The position numbers and the translations under genes are program-made. Shown one piece after another: positions 16,056 through 25,953 of a stretch of DNA of 42,078 bases (position 1 is its first letter; each line of letters starts with the position of its first letter). The stretch lies in assembly GCA_024644235.1 (NCBI GenBank), contig JAHELJ010000033.1:3941-46018 (forward strand), read 5' to 3'. This stretch comes from Lewinellaceae bacterium. GTDB lineage: Bacteria; Bacteroidota; Bacteroidia; Chitinophagales; Saprospiraceae. Below the pieces are notes generated by a model that was not told the origin of the DNA, did no database searches, and saw nothing but the letters and a program-made list of their open reading frames with translations.

Positions 16056-16475
16056 TCAACAATATAAGTCAAATGCATGTCGCAGATTCGATGCGATCAT
16101 CTCGGCACTTCTACCTTCGATATGGTGTCTCTCCAGCATGTGTACCAGCTGACCATCTTTAAAAAGCGCGATGGCAGGAGAAGAAGGAGGATAAGGTAAA
16201 AGATATTCTCGGGCGCGGGCAGTTGCAGCCTGATGGACTCCAGCAAATACGGTGTACAAATGATCTGGCTTTCTTTCATTCTGCAGAGCCAATTTGGTCC
16301 CCGGTCTTGCCATCGCAGCGGCGCATCCACACACTGAATTCACCACTAGCAACGCAGTCCCATCCTTTTTTTGTAAAGCCTCATCAACAGAAGAGATGTC
16401 GGATAGACCCTCAAACCCGTAATTAGTCAGGTCTTTTGCCATCGGTTCTACTAGTTCAAGAGGATACATGCTCAT
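16056..16475 (-). CDS. Bacilliredoxin, BrxA/BrxB (YphP/YqiW) family
   Basis: From ATG 16475 the product is 139 residues, the normal length of this family. It opens MSMYPLELVEPMAKDL and has the hallmark VVNSVCGCAAAMARPG (CGC at about 49-51), then TVFAGVHQAAT and a C-terminal IALFKDGQLVHMLERHHIEGR segment. Bacilliredoxins have a thioredoxin-like fold and reduce mixed disulfides with bacillithiol, though in organisms without bacillithiol the thiol partner is unclear. The frame runs open to 16607 but the -7 box at 16505-16512 lies inside that extension, so the shorter start is chosen. It is divergent from nadA, with about 200 nt between starts. Confidence 0.88.
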   Translation of the reverse strand: MSMYPLELVEPMAKDLTNYGFEGLSDISSVDEALQKKDGTALLVVNSVCGCAAAMARPGTKLALQNERKPDHLYTVFAGVHQAATARAREYLLPYPPSSPAIALFKDGQLVHMLERHHIEGRSAEMIASNLRHAFDLYC

Positions 16476-16504
16476 AGCTCGTAAAAATTGATTTGTCTGA
16501 GAGG

Positions 16505-16512
16505 CAAAGATA
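16505..16512 (-). promoter_or_regulatory. -7 box of the bacilliredoxin promoter
   Basis: The minus strand reads TATCTTTG, a perfect TAnnTTTG. The transcript would start near 16501, giving a leader of about 26 nt before ATG 16475. A TTG sits 22 nt upstream (16535-16537), slightly further than the usual 19. Confidence 0.5.
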
Positions 16513-16629
16513 CGCTTTCTAATAAACATAAAGGCAAGCTCAGTTGTTGACGCAGTGATTCGGGAAATGTGTCTTTTGAGTTTGCTATGCGTCTCAAAAA
16601 TGGACATGATTCTGACAACAATATTAATT

Positions 16630-16637
16630 TACCTTTG
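16630..16637 (+). promoter_or_regulatory. -7 box of the nadA promoter
   Basis: TACCTTTG is a perfect TAnnTTTG. Transcription would start near 16641, about 36 nt before ATG 16677. This excludes the in-frame TTG at 16569 as start. No good -33 TTG is present. Confidence 0.45.
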
Positions 16638-16676
16638 GCATCGTTTTTTCAAGGTGAAGATGCCGTCAAATTGACT

Positions 16677-17714
16677 ATGAACGTTAACGAACTATCACTG
16701 GCCAGGAGAAATCTGGAGACCAAGGGATTTCTGGATATCGATGTCGATCCAACAATCGATCTCGTCGAAGAGATCGAGAAATTGAAGAAAGAGAAGAATG
16801 CGATCATTTTAGCACACTACTATCAGGATTCTGAGATCCAGGATATTGCCGATTACATTGGGGATAGCCTTGGTTTGTCGCAGAAAGCTGCCAGTACCGA
16901 TGCGGATATCATCGTATTTGCCGGTGTACACTTTATGGCAGAGACCGCTAAAATGCTATCACCACAAAAGAAGGTGTTATTACCCGATTTGAAGGCAGGT
17001 TGTTCTCTCGCTGACTCTTGTCCGCCGCATCTGTTCAGAAAATTTAAAGAGATGCATCCTGATGCAGTCGTAGTGAGCTATATTAACTGCACAGCGGAAT
17101 TAAAGACACTTACCGATATCTGCTGCACTTCCACAAATTCGGTTCATATCATTGAAAGCATTCCTGGGGATAAGCAGATCATTTTCGCTCCCGATCGTAA
17201 TCTCGGAGCTTATCTCAAGAAGAAGACAGGCAGAGATCTCATACTTTGGAACGGTACCTGCATGGTACATGAGATTTTTTCAAACGAGAAGATCACCAAG
17301 CTCCAACTCCGGCATCCTGATGCCAAATTAATCGCCCATCCGGAGTGTGAAGCCCCGATACTTGAGAAGGCAGACTACATCGGCTCCACCAGCGGTTTAT
17401 TGAAATTCACCCAGGAAGATGAAGCGACTACCTTTATCGTTGCAACAGAAGTCGGAATTATTCACCAGATGGAGAAGGCTTCTCCAAGTAAGACTTTCAT
17501 CCCTGCCCCTCCAAATAACACGTGTGCCTGCAATGAATGCCCGCACATGAAGCGAAACACAATGGAGAAGCTATATCTCTGTATGAAACACGAACAACCC
17601 GAGATTACTCTGGAGAATTGGGTGATCGAAGAGGGTGTGAAATCCATCGATCGGATGTTAGAAATCTCCGAGGCAGCTGGACTTGGCTTGAAGAACGACA
17701 AAGACCCAGATTAG
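16677..17714 (+). CDS. nadA: Quinolinate synthase A
   Basis: This 345-residue [4Fe-4S] enzyme condenses iminoaspartate with dihydroxyacetone phosphate to quinolinate in NAD synthesis. The three expected cluster cysteines are seen in GCSLADSC (Cys 109), NGTCMVHE (Cys 195) and [10 protein letters not shown] (Cys 288). Other conserved stretches are [20 protein letters not shown] (in part), [30 protein letters not shown] and AHPECE. Length is typical of the longer bacterial form. The partner genes nadB and nadC are not adjacent. The 266 nt downstream hold no other gene but contain the upstream region of the giant secreted protein. Confidence 0.94.
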   Translation: MNVNELSLARRNLETKGFLDIDVDPTIDLVEEIEKLKKEKNAIILAHYYQDSEIQDIADYIGDSLGLSQKAASTDADIIVFAGVHFMAETAKMLSPQKKVLLPDLKAGCSLADSCPPHLFRKFKEMHPDAVVVSYINCTAELKTLTDICCTSTNSVHIIESIPGDKQIIFAPDRNLGAYLKKKTGRDLILWNGTCMVHEIFSNEKITKLQLRHPDAKLIAHPECEAPILEKADYIGSTSGLLKFTQEDEATTFIVATEVGIIHQMEKASPSKTFIPAPPNNTCACNECPHMKRNTMEKLYLCMKHEQPEITLENWVIEEGVKSIDRMLEISEAAGLGLKNDKDPD

Positions 17715-17896
17715 TCTCGCTTTCTCAGTAGATTTTCCGTCTTTCCACCTGCTAATTCCTGATCCTGCCAGATCATTTCCTCTCTTAAATGGCTATTGGT
17801 CTTAAGGGGTAAGTCCCTGTTTTACAAAGTCCTTATATAAAGTCCATTTTTCAAATTTGGTGCAATTCTTGCAGTCGTATTAGGGATATGTGCAAC

Positions 17897-17926
17897 GTAT
17901 CAATGTATTAAATAATTCATTGATAC
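17897..17926. promoter_or_regulatory. 9-bp perfect inverted repeat upstream of the giant gene
   Basis: GTATCAATG (17897-17905) and CATTGATAC (17918-17926) are perfect inverted copies separated by 12 nt of pure A/T. The dyad ends 54 nt before ATG 17981. There is no T-run after it, so it looks more like a binding site for a dimeric regulator or a leader hairpin than a terminator. No clear TAnnTTTG box was found in the rest of this intergenic stretch. Confidence 0.45.
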
Positions 17927-17980
17927 ATAACTGTTTATGACCGATAAGGTTATAGAAAAAGTATACTAAAACGACACACC

Positions 17981-20900
17981 ATGAATATGATTGCGTGCTG
18001 CAAGAAACACCTATTGGTGGTACTCCTGATGATCGCATTTCATCCTCTTCGAGGCGAAATTGTGATAAAAACATTCCATGATGTTAACAATAACGGAGTA
18101 CAAGAACAATCAGAACTACTGATCACAGGATTGACCGTCACCGGGTTCGACGAATTGGGTAATAGTTATCCTTTTGTCGACAATGGAGCTGGCACATTTA
18201 CTCTGGAAATCGTACCTACCCGTCTTCGTATCCAGGTTACGGGCTACAACGGTGACTTGATGCAGGGAGTCGCAGGTCCGAGTTCCGTCTTTTTCGCTTC
18301 AGACGGCGACCAGATCTCTGTACCGGTATCTACTGGTAGTCAATTGAATGTAAGCAGCAGCACAGTCTTGATACCATGCTATGAAAAAGGAGCAGCACCT
18401 CTGAAAGATGACAGCCCGGCTTTTGTGTCGTTTCCTTATACTGCATCAGGAGTAGCCGAAATGTTTGGCGGGACTGCTCCGGACCCAACCGTCGATGCGA
18501 CGATTAACCAGATCGGATCAACCTGGGGTGTGGGATATCAACCGGCATTTCAGCGCGCCTTTGCTTCGGCTATCCTTAAGAGACATGTAGGCCTGGGCCC
18601 CGAGAGGTTGGGTGGTGTATATGTAATGGACTATTCATCCGGATCAGCTCAATTAGATCAGTTTAACTTACATGGCATCCAACCTGCCGTAGGTCCTGCA
18701 ATCGATCTGGGTTCGCTAAACCGGAAAATTATCGATGTAGAGGTTGATGAGACTGAGCCCTATGCTCTATCCACGATCGAAGATCGCACCCGACGAGCTT
18801 CCTATGATATCGATGCATTTGCCAAGGTAGGACAAGCCGCATTTGGTGATATTGATGTCAGTGAAGATGGACGGGAACTTTGGCTTACAAATTTGTATCA
18901 GCGATCTCTCATTGTAATGGATATCAGCAATCAGGATATCGATGTAACTGCCAACTCCCTCAAGCACTACCTGATTGACGAACTGCCAGGCATTCCAAGT
19001 GTAGACTATCGGTACCGAAGATGTATCAATGTCGGAGGAAATAAGAATGGCTCTGGTTCGGAGCCTTTCACTGATGCCCATCGGATACCCTGGGAGAAGA
19101 ATAGATTTTCAAGTGGAGGATCGGATGTATACAAGCCCTTTGTTGTTTCCAATACCATGAATGCAGCAGATAAGACTACCGAAAAACAATTGTATCAGAC
19201 TTATCGCAGAGGATCTTTCTCTTATGAGATACCGGTACCAGTTGACGAGACATACGAAGTCATTCTTCATTTCGCTGAACCCAACAGTGACTACAAAGCA
19301 GGGGATCGGATCTTTGATGTAATGGCGGAAGATGAAATAAAACTGGCGAATTTTGACATCGTAGCAAATGCTGGCGGCGCTCATAAAGCCATGACCACAA
19401 GTTTCATGGTTGCAGCCACAGGCAACACGCTCAAACTTGATTTTATCGCCAAATTTGGAAAGGTAACAAAGGAAGCCTTGGTCAGTGGAATTGAGATCGT
19501 GGGACAAAGCATGATACAATCGGGCGTCCTGAGACCATGGGGATTGTCATTTCATGAAGGCCGCGGCTACCTCGGTATGATTGCTGACGGTTCGATTTCT
19601 CAGTCGCGCGATCATGTGATGGCTCATATTCTATCTTTTGATCCGAATAATATCAATGCAGGCTTTACCGAGGAATTGGCTTTCCCTACTGCATATCCCA
19701 GGGAACGCGCATCTAATGCTCATCTTTCGGAGCCACAGCCCTTGCGTAGTGCAGAATGGAATCCATGGACACCAACCTGGGAAAACACTAATATTTCAAC
19801 CCAAGGTGAGCAAAAAGGTGTTTTTGGGGCATTGTTATGCGCTTATCCGCAACCCATTGTCTCAGACATCAACTTTACTCCCGATGGATCTATGGTGGTC
19901 ACACTCATGGACCGCTGGGCCCACCAGATTGGTTATCAAAATTATACCACCAATGTCGGTGACCGCACACTGATATCCGGTTATGCTTCCGGAGATATCC
20001 TGAAAGCGTTCAAAACAGAACAAAACACTTACGATCTCGAGCGGGAAAATTCCGACCCGGGCATTCATTTCCGAAACGACGATGGTCCCAGCTTTGCGGG
20101 CGAATTCTTCCATGAAGACATTTATATTCATTCTGTTGCACACCACGGAGAATTGATTACTGGGGGATCGGGAATTTTACCGGGTACTGATGAGGTCTTG
20201 GTCACTGTTCACAACCCCATCAGCACAGACCTTTTTGACTTTGGCGGAGTATTTACGCAGGGAATTCATTTCCACAACACCAGCACCGGCCTGAAAGAGA
20301 GAGCTTATCTCTTTGTTACTCAGTTTATTCTCGGTAAAGCTAACGGACTCGGAGATATTGAATTTGCTGCTTCGACGCACGCCGGAGAGGTAGGAAACTA
20401 CGTGTGGTGTGATGCAAATGAAAATGGAATACAAGACCCTACGGAGTTTGGTATTCCCAACCTCACCCTCACTCTCCGTGACAAGGATGATGGAACGACT
20501 CCTCCCGTGCAAACCACCACCGATGCTGACGGAGGGTATGTTTTTACAGGCTTGTTGCCAAGCCGCAACTATGAGATTAGAATTAATTTGCAAGACCTTC
20601 GGGATCTAGGTTTTAGTGGACTGACAGCCCCGGTAATGGCTGGTACAGATTCATTAATTGATTCCGATGGAGATCCAAACATGACTCCGGGGTTTGCCGT
20701 AGCCATGTTTACTACAGACCTAAACGGAACGAATCGTCACGATATTGATTTTGGTTTTGGCGGACCGTCGGCGTTGGATGCATCGAAAGTAGAGTGTGAA
20801 GACATGATGGGCTGCGCCACATTTACCCTCGCAGACATTGATGCATGTGTTGACACATCCGGTATAAATCAGGTTCGCTACTTCCCGACTTTCAATGACG

Positions 20901-23900
20901 CCGATAGTTTGATGAATGAAATTGTCGCTCCCACGATCACGGTTTGTGATGTAGACACCGTCATCTATGCCCGGGTAAACATACCTAATGACACCACCTG
21001 CTTCTCCATTGCAATGGTCACATTGCAGGAGATTGCTACGGGTGGAGCACCGATCAACTTTAATCTGGTCATTTGCCCGGTTCCGTCATTTGATGCACTG
21101 AGCTTCCTGCAAAGTCAGGGATTTCGTGGTGATGCATCGACGGAACTCTATTCAGATATGTTTATGACAATGGTCGGAAATCCCGTACCAATTCCATCGT
21201 TCCCGTATACAATATATTATCGAGATACGATCGATCCATCAGGTTGTGGAGTCGAAGGGGCTATCAATCTCGATTCCATTCCAGCCTCATCAGTTGAAGC
21301 CGGGATGGACGTGACGATGTGTGGTTTTGAATGCGTTGACCTGACCGCTATTGGAGCTAGTTTTTCTGCCAACGGATCAGGAGCCACCCAGGCAGTGTGG
21401 TCAACCAGCGGATCCGGTACGTTTGTAGATGACAACACGTTTGCGGGAGCAAGATTGTACTGCCCAGATACCGCTGATGTCGTTGCCGGGTCTGTGATTC
21501 TACGACTGCAAGTGCTTGATGATCCCTGTGGACCAATGTCCATGGATTCTATGACGATAACTTTTGAAACGCCATTTCCAAGGATCGTAGAAGTACCCGC
21601 TGACACCATACCTTGTCCCCATCCTTTTGTCGACAATCAATTTGAGAACGATACGTTCCCGGGATGCTTCTTACTGGTCAATTGTACCGACACGATTTAT
21701 GGAACTGTCGTCGACTATGAGACCAGAGTTGGAGATTGCGTAGATATCGTGAAGGAGATTATTCGAACTCATTTGATTCGATATGACAAGAGAGATATTT
21801 TCTGTAAAGACACGATAAGGGTACAAGCACTTGATCCATCTATGTTTATGTGCCCACCAGTACGTGATAGTGTCTACTGTCACAGTGGATATTTGAAGGA
21901 TGAAAATGGCAATCCATCGCCTCTGGAAACTGGAGTTCCAATGATTGACTCCATTCCGATCTGGCCTCAGCCAAATTCGGTCTGCGATGTGCTGGTTTTC
22001 TACGAGGACAAAAACTTTGAAGGAGATTGCCCAATGACGATTCATCGTACATGGTATGTAAAGGGTACTTGTACCGAGTTTTATGAGACTTGTGAACAAT
22101 GGATCATGATATTCGATACCATAGGACCTACCATAAAGAAAGATCTGGATAAGGCACTCCTTGCCGAAGACGATGATTTTGGAGGCTTGGGACCCGTAAT
22201 ATTCGTCCCTACGGGAACGCATGGCTGCGAAGCCCATACCTATGTGCCTGATGTCATTGCTTATGACACTTGCTCCGGTGTGAAGATCGTGAAGGCAAAA
22301 GTTGGTGACCTGGCGATCGTCGTGCTCGAATACAACGAGATAGAGGATAAGTGGGAATCTCATAAGAACATCAAGATTCCAAAGACGGAGGAACCAATCC
22401 CAGTGATTTATGAAGCCTTTGACTCGTGTCACAACGTCACGATGGACACCGTCTACTTCTATGTAAAGGACTTCACCAAGCCGGTTGCAATTTGTAACAA
22501 AGGCGTTCAGGTTTCGCTGAGTGACACCATGGTTTGGATCCCTGCTGAAGTTTTTGATGAAGGAAGTTCCGATAACTGTGCGATCAGTCTGATGTTAGCC
22601 CGTCGTTCTGACTGGGCCACGGCTTGTGGAGTCAATCTCTGTGACGACAGGGAACTCTACTGCTATACCGAACATCACGATTCGATATGGTGCTCAATAC
22701 TTGAAACCGATAAGGCCATCAATCCGGTGGAGGCACATTATGCAAAAACCCTGCAGTGGCTGTGTGAAGACAACCAACAGTGCAATGGATTTGTCCTAGG
22801 TGGATGGTGGTGGGATCTATTGAAGTATGGAACACTTGATTGTGTAGATCATCCGTATCCAGTTGACGATGCATATTTCAAGAAGCTGTTCCAGGATCCC
22901 TCATTGGCATGCTACTATGAAGCATATGTTGGAGATGTCTGTGAAAAATTAGGGTTCGAGTACAATGACAACATTCCCGAGTTTGCCGCTCCCTTCTTCT
23001 CAGAAAGTGATGAAAACGATTTTGACATTGCGAGTCAGATCGGAGGTGGCTGGTCCAAAGAAGTACCTTTCTGCTGCGAAGATGCGTGTCAGATTGTAAC
23101 TGTCGAATTGCTGGTAATGGATTATTGGTGCAACTGGAGCAAGTGCTGGACCGATGTTTATGTTGAAGACAAGACTCCAGCCGAACCGGTGTACGACCTT
23201 TTTGACATTTCGATTTCATGCAACAGCTATGAGACCTTCTATGCAGATGCAGTGGCGCAGGCCCAAGCAGGAGATTTCACTGCAATCGACAGCCTGTTGG
23301 GTACCTATGACAAGGTATCATACGACCAATACGGCAATCTGCCAGATAAGACAGAATTTACAGTTTATGATTTGCTTTGTGATTCTGTGTTGGTAACCAA
23401 AGACAGTTTGATCTACGATGAGCATTTCGGTTATCAATGGAAAACATATAGCTATTACCAAGCTGTATTTGATACGTTACATTTCGACCGGTACAACGGT
23501 CAAATTGCTGATGATTGTGGTTTGGTTTGCATTCAGGAAAAACCCTGGGTGAGCCTCGATGAATGCGGAAACGGCTTTATAAAGCGGCAGTTCAAGTTCG
23601 TGGGTGAGTGCTATATCGATCCCACCGGTCATGTGGCAGATACCTTGGTGAAGCACCAGACTATCTGGATCAGCAGCAAATGTGACATCTCGAAATCGAT
23701 GTTCTACGTCCCAAAAGATGTAATTACATATGACTGCGGTATTCAGTATGCAGAAGACGGTAGCGGAAATGTTACCGGTGCTGCAGATCCTGCAGTCACT
23801 GGATATCCGGAATACTTATTGGATCAAGACTGCCGGTCACTAGGTATCGGCTATTACGACAAGGTTTTCAGAATTGTTGGAGGTGACGAAGCCTGCTACA

Positions 23901-25888
23901 AGATCATCAGAACATGGTGTTTTGCGGACTGGTGTGCCATCAATGATGGCTATGACGTGGATTCCGACTGGTGGTTTGATCCAAAGTATGACGGAAAATA
24001 TATTAGCTGTACTCAAAAGATCTTCCTGGTAGATTCTGTCCCGCCAGTGTGCACGATAGAAGCGTCCGAAGAGATTGAATCACCCTCCTGCCTGCATAAT
24101 CTGCGGGTACCCGTGACAGTTACGGATGAGTGTGGAGTACTTGAGTACAATTGGCGCTTGATTGGTAAAAAGGATGATCTGATTCTCGCCAGCGGGCAAG
24201 GTCAGCTCAACAGTGAGGTAGAAGATCAGTTCACGATTGCGGTAGATGACCTCGAACCAGGCATCTACGAAATCAAGGCCGAAGTGACGGATGATTGTCA
24301 AAACGAAACGAAATGTATTCGTGAAATTGAAATCATTCAGAGCAAGAAGCCGACAGCAATTTGTCTGACAAGTATCACCGCCGAACTGACACCCATGGAT
24401 ACAGATAATGATGGAGTGATCGATTCTGCCATGGCCGTTGTTTGGGCTAATGAATTTGATGAAAGCAGTGATGCTGCTTGTGGATCTGATCAGTCAACCC
24501 TGACATTTCTCATCGACTTTGCCGGTGATGGGGATGTTACTTTGCCCGATCTCGATGCTACCAAGCTGGATCTGGGTTGCGAGCATGTAGGCACCCAACT
24601 GGTGAACATGTTTATCCTTGATGAGAGTGGTGCCTGGGACTACTGTACAGTAATACTGGTAGTGCAAAGTAATATGGGCGGCTGTGAAGTCAGTGGAGCT
24701 GACGGTCGGCTTTCAGGTAGCATTATGACGGAGATTGCAAAACCAATTGATCACGTAGATGTAAGTATAGAATCACCCAACGGTGGTGTGATCAGTGAAG
24801 CGCTGAACCAGAACGGTTTTTACAATCTCATTCTGGCAACCGGAACGAATGCCTATGTCAGACCAAGGAAAAACACAGACTTCATTAATGGAGTCTCCAC
24901 CAGGGATCTGATTGACATCCAAAAACACATCCTTGGCAAGGAGAAGCTGGACAGCTGGTACAAGCAGCAGGCAGCAGACGCCAATGCTGATGGAAAAGTT
25001 TCACCGGTGGATTTGATCCAGTTGCGAAAGTTGATCCTGGCGAAGATTGATCAATTACCTGATAATACCAGTTGGAGGTTCTTTGATCCATCCAGATCCG
25101 AGGTACATCATATTAATACCATGCAGCCGGACGTGTCTGTGGACTTTGTGGGAGTGAAAACGGGTGACGTAAATCTGGATAACGATCCTTCGCGTAAGGC
25201 TTCGCGTTCCTCCAGATCACTTGTTCTTTCAATACAAGATGAGAAGCTTTCGGCCGGCCAAACTTACAAGATTCCGGTTCATATGGATGAGCTAGCCGGT
25301 TTGATCGGTTATCAGTTCACCTGGCAATGGACATCGGAAGTAACAATGAACTCAGTCGTTTGGAATAATGAAGCCGGATTGTCAGCCGAGAACTTCAACC
25401 TAGACCGTCTTGCTGATAATTGGTTTTCCGGAGCCTGGTTTGCTGAAAGCGGGCGTATGAGAGGAGATGTGGATCAGCCGTTATTCTGGCTTGAATTGAC
25501 CGCTGTTGAGAATGTGCGATTGAGTGAAGTGATGACGGTAACAAGCTGGAAAACTCAGGCTGAAGCCTATCTGGAAAATGAAGACTTGGGCATAGCACTG
25601 AAATATACTTCACCGGCTTCGGAAGAAATGACGTTGTTCCAGAATGCACCTAATCCATTCCACAGAGAAACCACAATCGCGTTCTATATGCCGGAGGCCA
25701 GTGAGGTGACACTGACGGTCTACGATGTTGCCGGACGTTCTATTAAAGTGGTGAATGGGCACGTGCAAAAAGGTATGCACCAGTGGCCCATCAGACTGGA
25801 AGAGGGCCCTGCCAGTGGAGTCTTGTATTATCAAATCGAATCACACAGGGGCCAAGCCATCAAGAAGATGATCCGGATGGACCCCTAA
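17981..25888 (+). CDS. Giant secreted multidomain protein with T9SS C-terminal sorting domain
   Basis: This 2635-residue protein starts with a signal peptide (HLLVVLLMIAFHPLRGE). Residues about 180-800 read like a beta-propeller/cell-surface module (DISVDGRELW-like strands, VSDINFTPDGSMVVTLMDR), interrupted at about 347-508 by a malectin-like domain (INVGGNKNGSGSEPFTD, VILHFAEPNSDY, GDRIFDVMAEDE, LVSGIEIVG). An SdrD_B-like domain follows at about 803-920 (GNYVWCDANENGIQDP, DADGGYVFTGL). Residues about 930-2200 are cysteine-rich and contain repeated HYR-like phrases (YVKDFTKPVAIC, VEDKTPAEP). Near 2302-2367 are two dockerin-like Ca-binding repeats (DANADGKVSPVDLIQLRKLIL in part). The last ~85 residues (FQNAPNPFHRETTIAFYMP in part, GRSIKVVNG, GVLYYQIES, KKMIRMDP) are a type A T9SS sorting domain. 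It is probably anchored on the surface; the ligand is unknown. Confidence 0.85.
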   Translation: MNMIACCKKHLLVVLLMIAFHPLRGEIVIKTFHDVNNNGVQEQSELLITGLTVTGFDELGNSYPFVDNGAGTFTLEIVPTRLRIQVTGYNGDLMQGVAGPSSVFFASDGDQISVPVSTGSQLNVSSSTVLIPCYEKGAAPLKDDSPAFVSFPYTASGVAEMFGGTAPDPTVDATINQIGSTWGVGYQPAFQRAFASAILKRHVGLGPERLGGVYVMDYSSGSAQLDQFNLHGIQPAVGPAIDLGSLNRKIIDVEVDETEPYALSTIEDRTRRASYDIDAFAKVGQAAFGDIDVSEDGRELWLTNLYQRSLIVMDISNQDIDVTANSLKHYLIDELPGIPSVDYRYRRCINVGGNKNGSGSEPFTDAHRIPWEKNRFSSGGSDVYKPFVVSNTMNAADKTTEKQLYQTYRRGSFSYEIPVPVDETYEVILHFAEPNSDYKAGDRIFDVMAEDEIKLANFDIVANAGGAHKAMTTSFMVAATGNTLKLDFIAKFGKVTKEALVSGIEIVGQSMIQSGVLRPWGLSFHEGRGYLGMIADGSISQSRDHVMAHILSFDPNNINAGFTEELAFPTAYPRERASNAHLSEPQPLRSAEWNPWTPTWENTNISTQGEQKGVFGALLCAYPQPIVSDINFTPDGSMVVTLMDRWAHQIGYQNYTTNVGDRTLISGYASGDILKAFKTEQNTYDLERENSDPGIHFRNDDGPSFAGEFFHEDIYIHSVAHHGELITGGSGILPGTDEVLVTVHNPISTDLFDFGGVFTQGIHFHNTSTGLKERAYLFVTQFILGKANGLGDIEFAASTHAGEVGNYVWCDANENGIQDPTEFGIPNLTLTLRDKDDGTTPPVQTTTDADGGYVFTGLLPSRNYEIRINLQDLRDLGFSGLTAPVMAGTDSLIDSDGDPNMTPGFAVAMFTTDLNGTNRHDIDFGFGGPSALDASKVECEDMMGCATFTLADIDACVDTSGINQVRYFPTFNDADSLMNEIVAPTITVCDVDTVIYARVNIPNDTTCFSIAMVTLQEIATGGAPINFNLVICPVPSFDALSFLQSQGFRGDASTELYSDMFMTMVGNPVPIPSFPYTIYYRDTIDPSGCGVEGAINLDSIPASSVEAGMDVTMCGFECVDLTAIGASFSANGSGATQAVWSTSGSGTFVDDNTFAGARLYCPDTADVVAGSVILRLQVLDDPCGPMSMDSMTITFETPFPRIVEVPADTIPCPHPFVDNQFENDTFPGCFLLVNCTDTIYGTVVDYETRVGDCVDIVKEIIRTHLIRYDKRDIFCKDTIRVQALDPSMFMCPPVRDSVYCHSGYLKDENGNPSPLETGVPMIDSIPIWPQPNSVCDVLVFYEDKNFEGDCPMTIHRTWYVKGTCTEFYETCEQWIMIFDTIGPTIKKDLDKALLAEDDDFGGLGPVIFVPTGTHGCEAHTYVPDVIAYDTCSGVKIVKAKVGDLAIVVLEYNEIEDKWESHKNIKIPKTEEPIPVIYEAFDSCHNVTMDTVYFYVKDFTKPVAICNKGVQVSLSDTMVWIPAEVFDEGSSDNCAISLMLARRSDWATACGVNLCDDRELYCYTEHHDSIWCSILETDKAINPVEAHYAKTLQWLCEDNQQCNGFVLGGWWWDLLKYGTLDCVDHPYPVDDAYFKKLFQDPSLACYYEAYVGDVCEKLGFEYNDNIPEFAAPFFSESDENDFDIASQIGGGWSKEVPFCCEDACQIVTVELLVMDYWCNWSKCWTDVYVEDKTPAEPVYDLFDISISCNSYETFYADAVAQAQAGDFTAIDSLLGTYDKVSYDQYGNLPDKTEFTVYDLLCDSVLVTKDSLIYDEHFGYQWKTYSYYQAVFDTLHFDRYNGQIADDCGLVCIQEKPWVSLDECGNGFIKRQFKFVGECYIDPTGHVADTLVKHQTIWISSKCDISKSMFYVPKDVITYDCGIQYAEDGSGNVTGAADPAVTGYPEYLLDQDCRSLGIGYYDKVFRIVGGDEACYKIIRTWCFADWCAINDGYDVDSDWWFDPKYDGKYISCTQKIFLVDSVPPVCTIEASEEIESPSCLHNLRVPVTVTDECGVLEYNWRLIGKKDDLILASGQGQLNSEVEDQFTIAVDDLEPGIYEIKAEVTDDCQNETKCIREIEIIQSKKPTAICLTSITAELTPMDTDNDGVIDSAMAVVWANEFDESSDAACGSDQSTLTFLIDFAGDGDVTLPDLDATKLDLGCEHVGTQLVNMFILDESGAWDYCTVILVVQSNMGGCEVSGADGRLSGSIMTEIAKPIDHVDVSIESPNGGVISEALNQNGFYNLILATGTNAYVRPRKNTDFINGVSTRDLIDIQKHILGKEKLDSWYKQQAADANADGKVSPVDLIQLRKLILAKIDQLPDNTSWRFFDPSRSEVHHINTMQPDVSVDFVGVKTGDVNLDNDPSRKASRSSRSLVLSIQDEKLSAGQTYKIPVHMDELAGLIGYQFTWQWTSEVTMNSVVWNNEAGLSAENFNLDRLADNWFSGAWFAESGRMRGDVDQPLFWLELTAVENVRLSEVMTVTSWKTQAEAYLENEDLGIALKYTSPASEEMTLFQNAPNPFHRETTIAFYMPEASEVTLTVYDVAGRSIKVVNGHVQKGMHQWPIRLEEGPASGVLYYQIESHRGQAIKKMIRMDP

Positions 25889-25920
25889 TGAACAATTAAC
25901 CTAACTCACTTGCATGAGAG

Positions 25921-25953
25921 GAGGCGACTGAATTTCAGTTGCCTCTTCTATTT
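25921..25953 (+). terminator. Terminator of the giant gene
   Basis: GAGGCGACTG (25921-25930), a 5-nt loop and CAGTTGCCTC (25936-25945) form a 10-bp stem with one G-T pair, followed by TTCTATTT. It lies between the stop codons of two convergent genes, 32 nt after the giant gene's stop. It may also slow transcription from the other side, although the T-rich tail is only on the plus strand. Confidence 0.75.

Noticed and set aside
16476-16607. Longer N-terminus of the bacilliredoxin
   Set aside because: The extension covers a perfect -7 box and is absent from the family; ATG 16475 gives the normal length.
21671-22432. 253-codon open frame antisense to the giant gene
   Set aside because: No domain, no initiation signal, and the plus-strand frame carries clear secreted-protein features throughout.
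24885-25090. Cellulosome-type dockerin
   Set aside because: The repeats are dockerin-like in the Ca-binding loops, but no cohesin or cellulosomal gene is present; in T9SS proteins such repeats usually occur alone.
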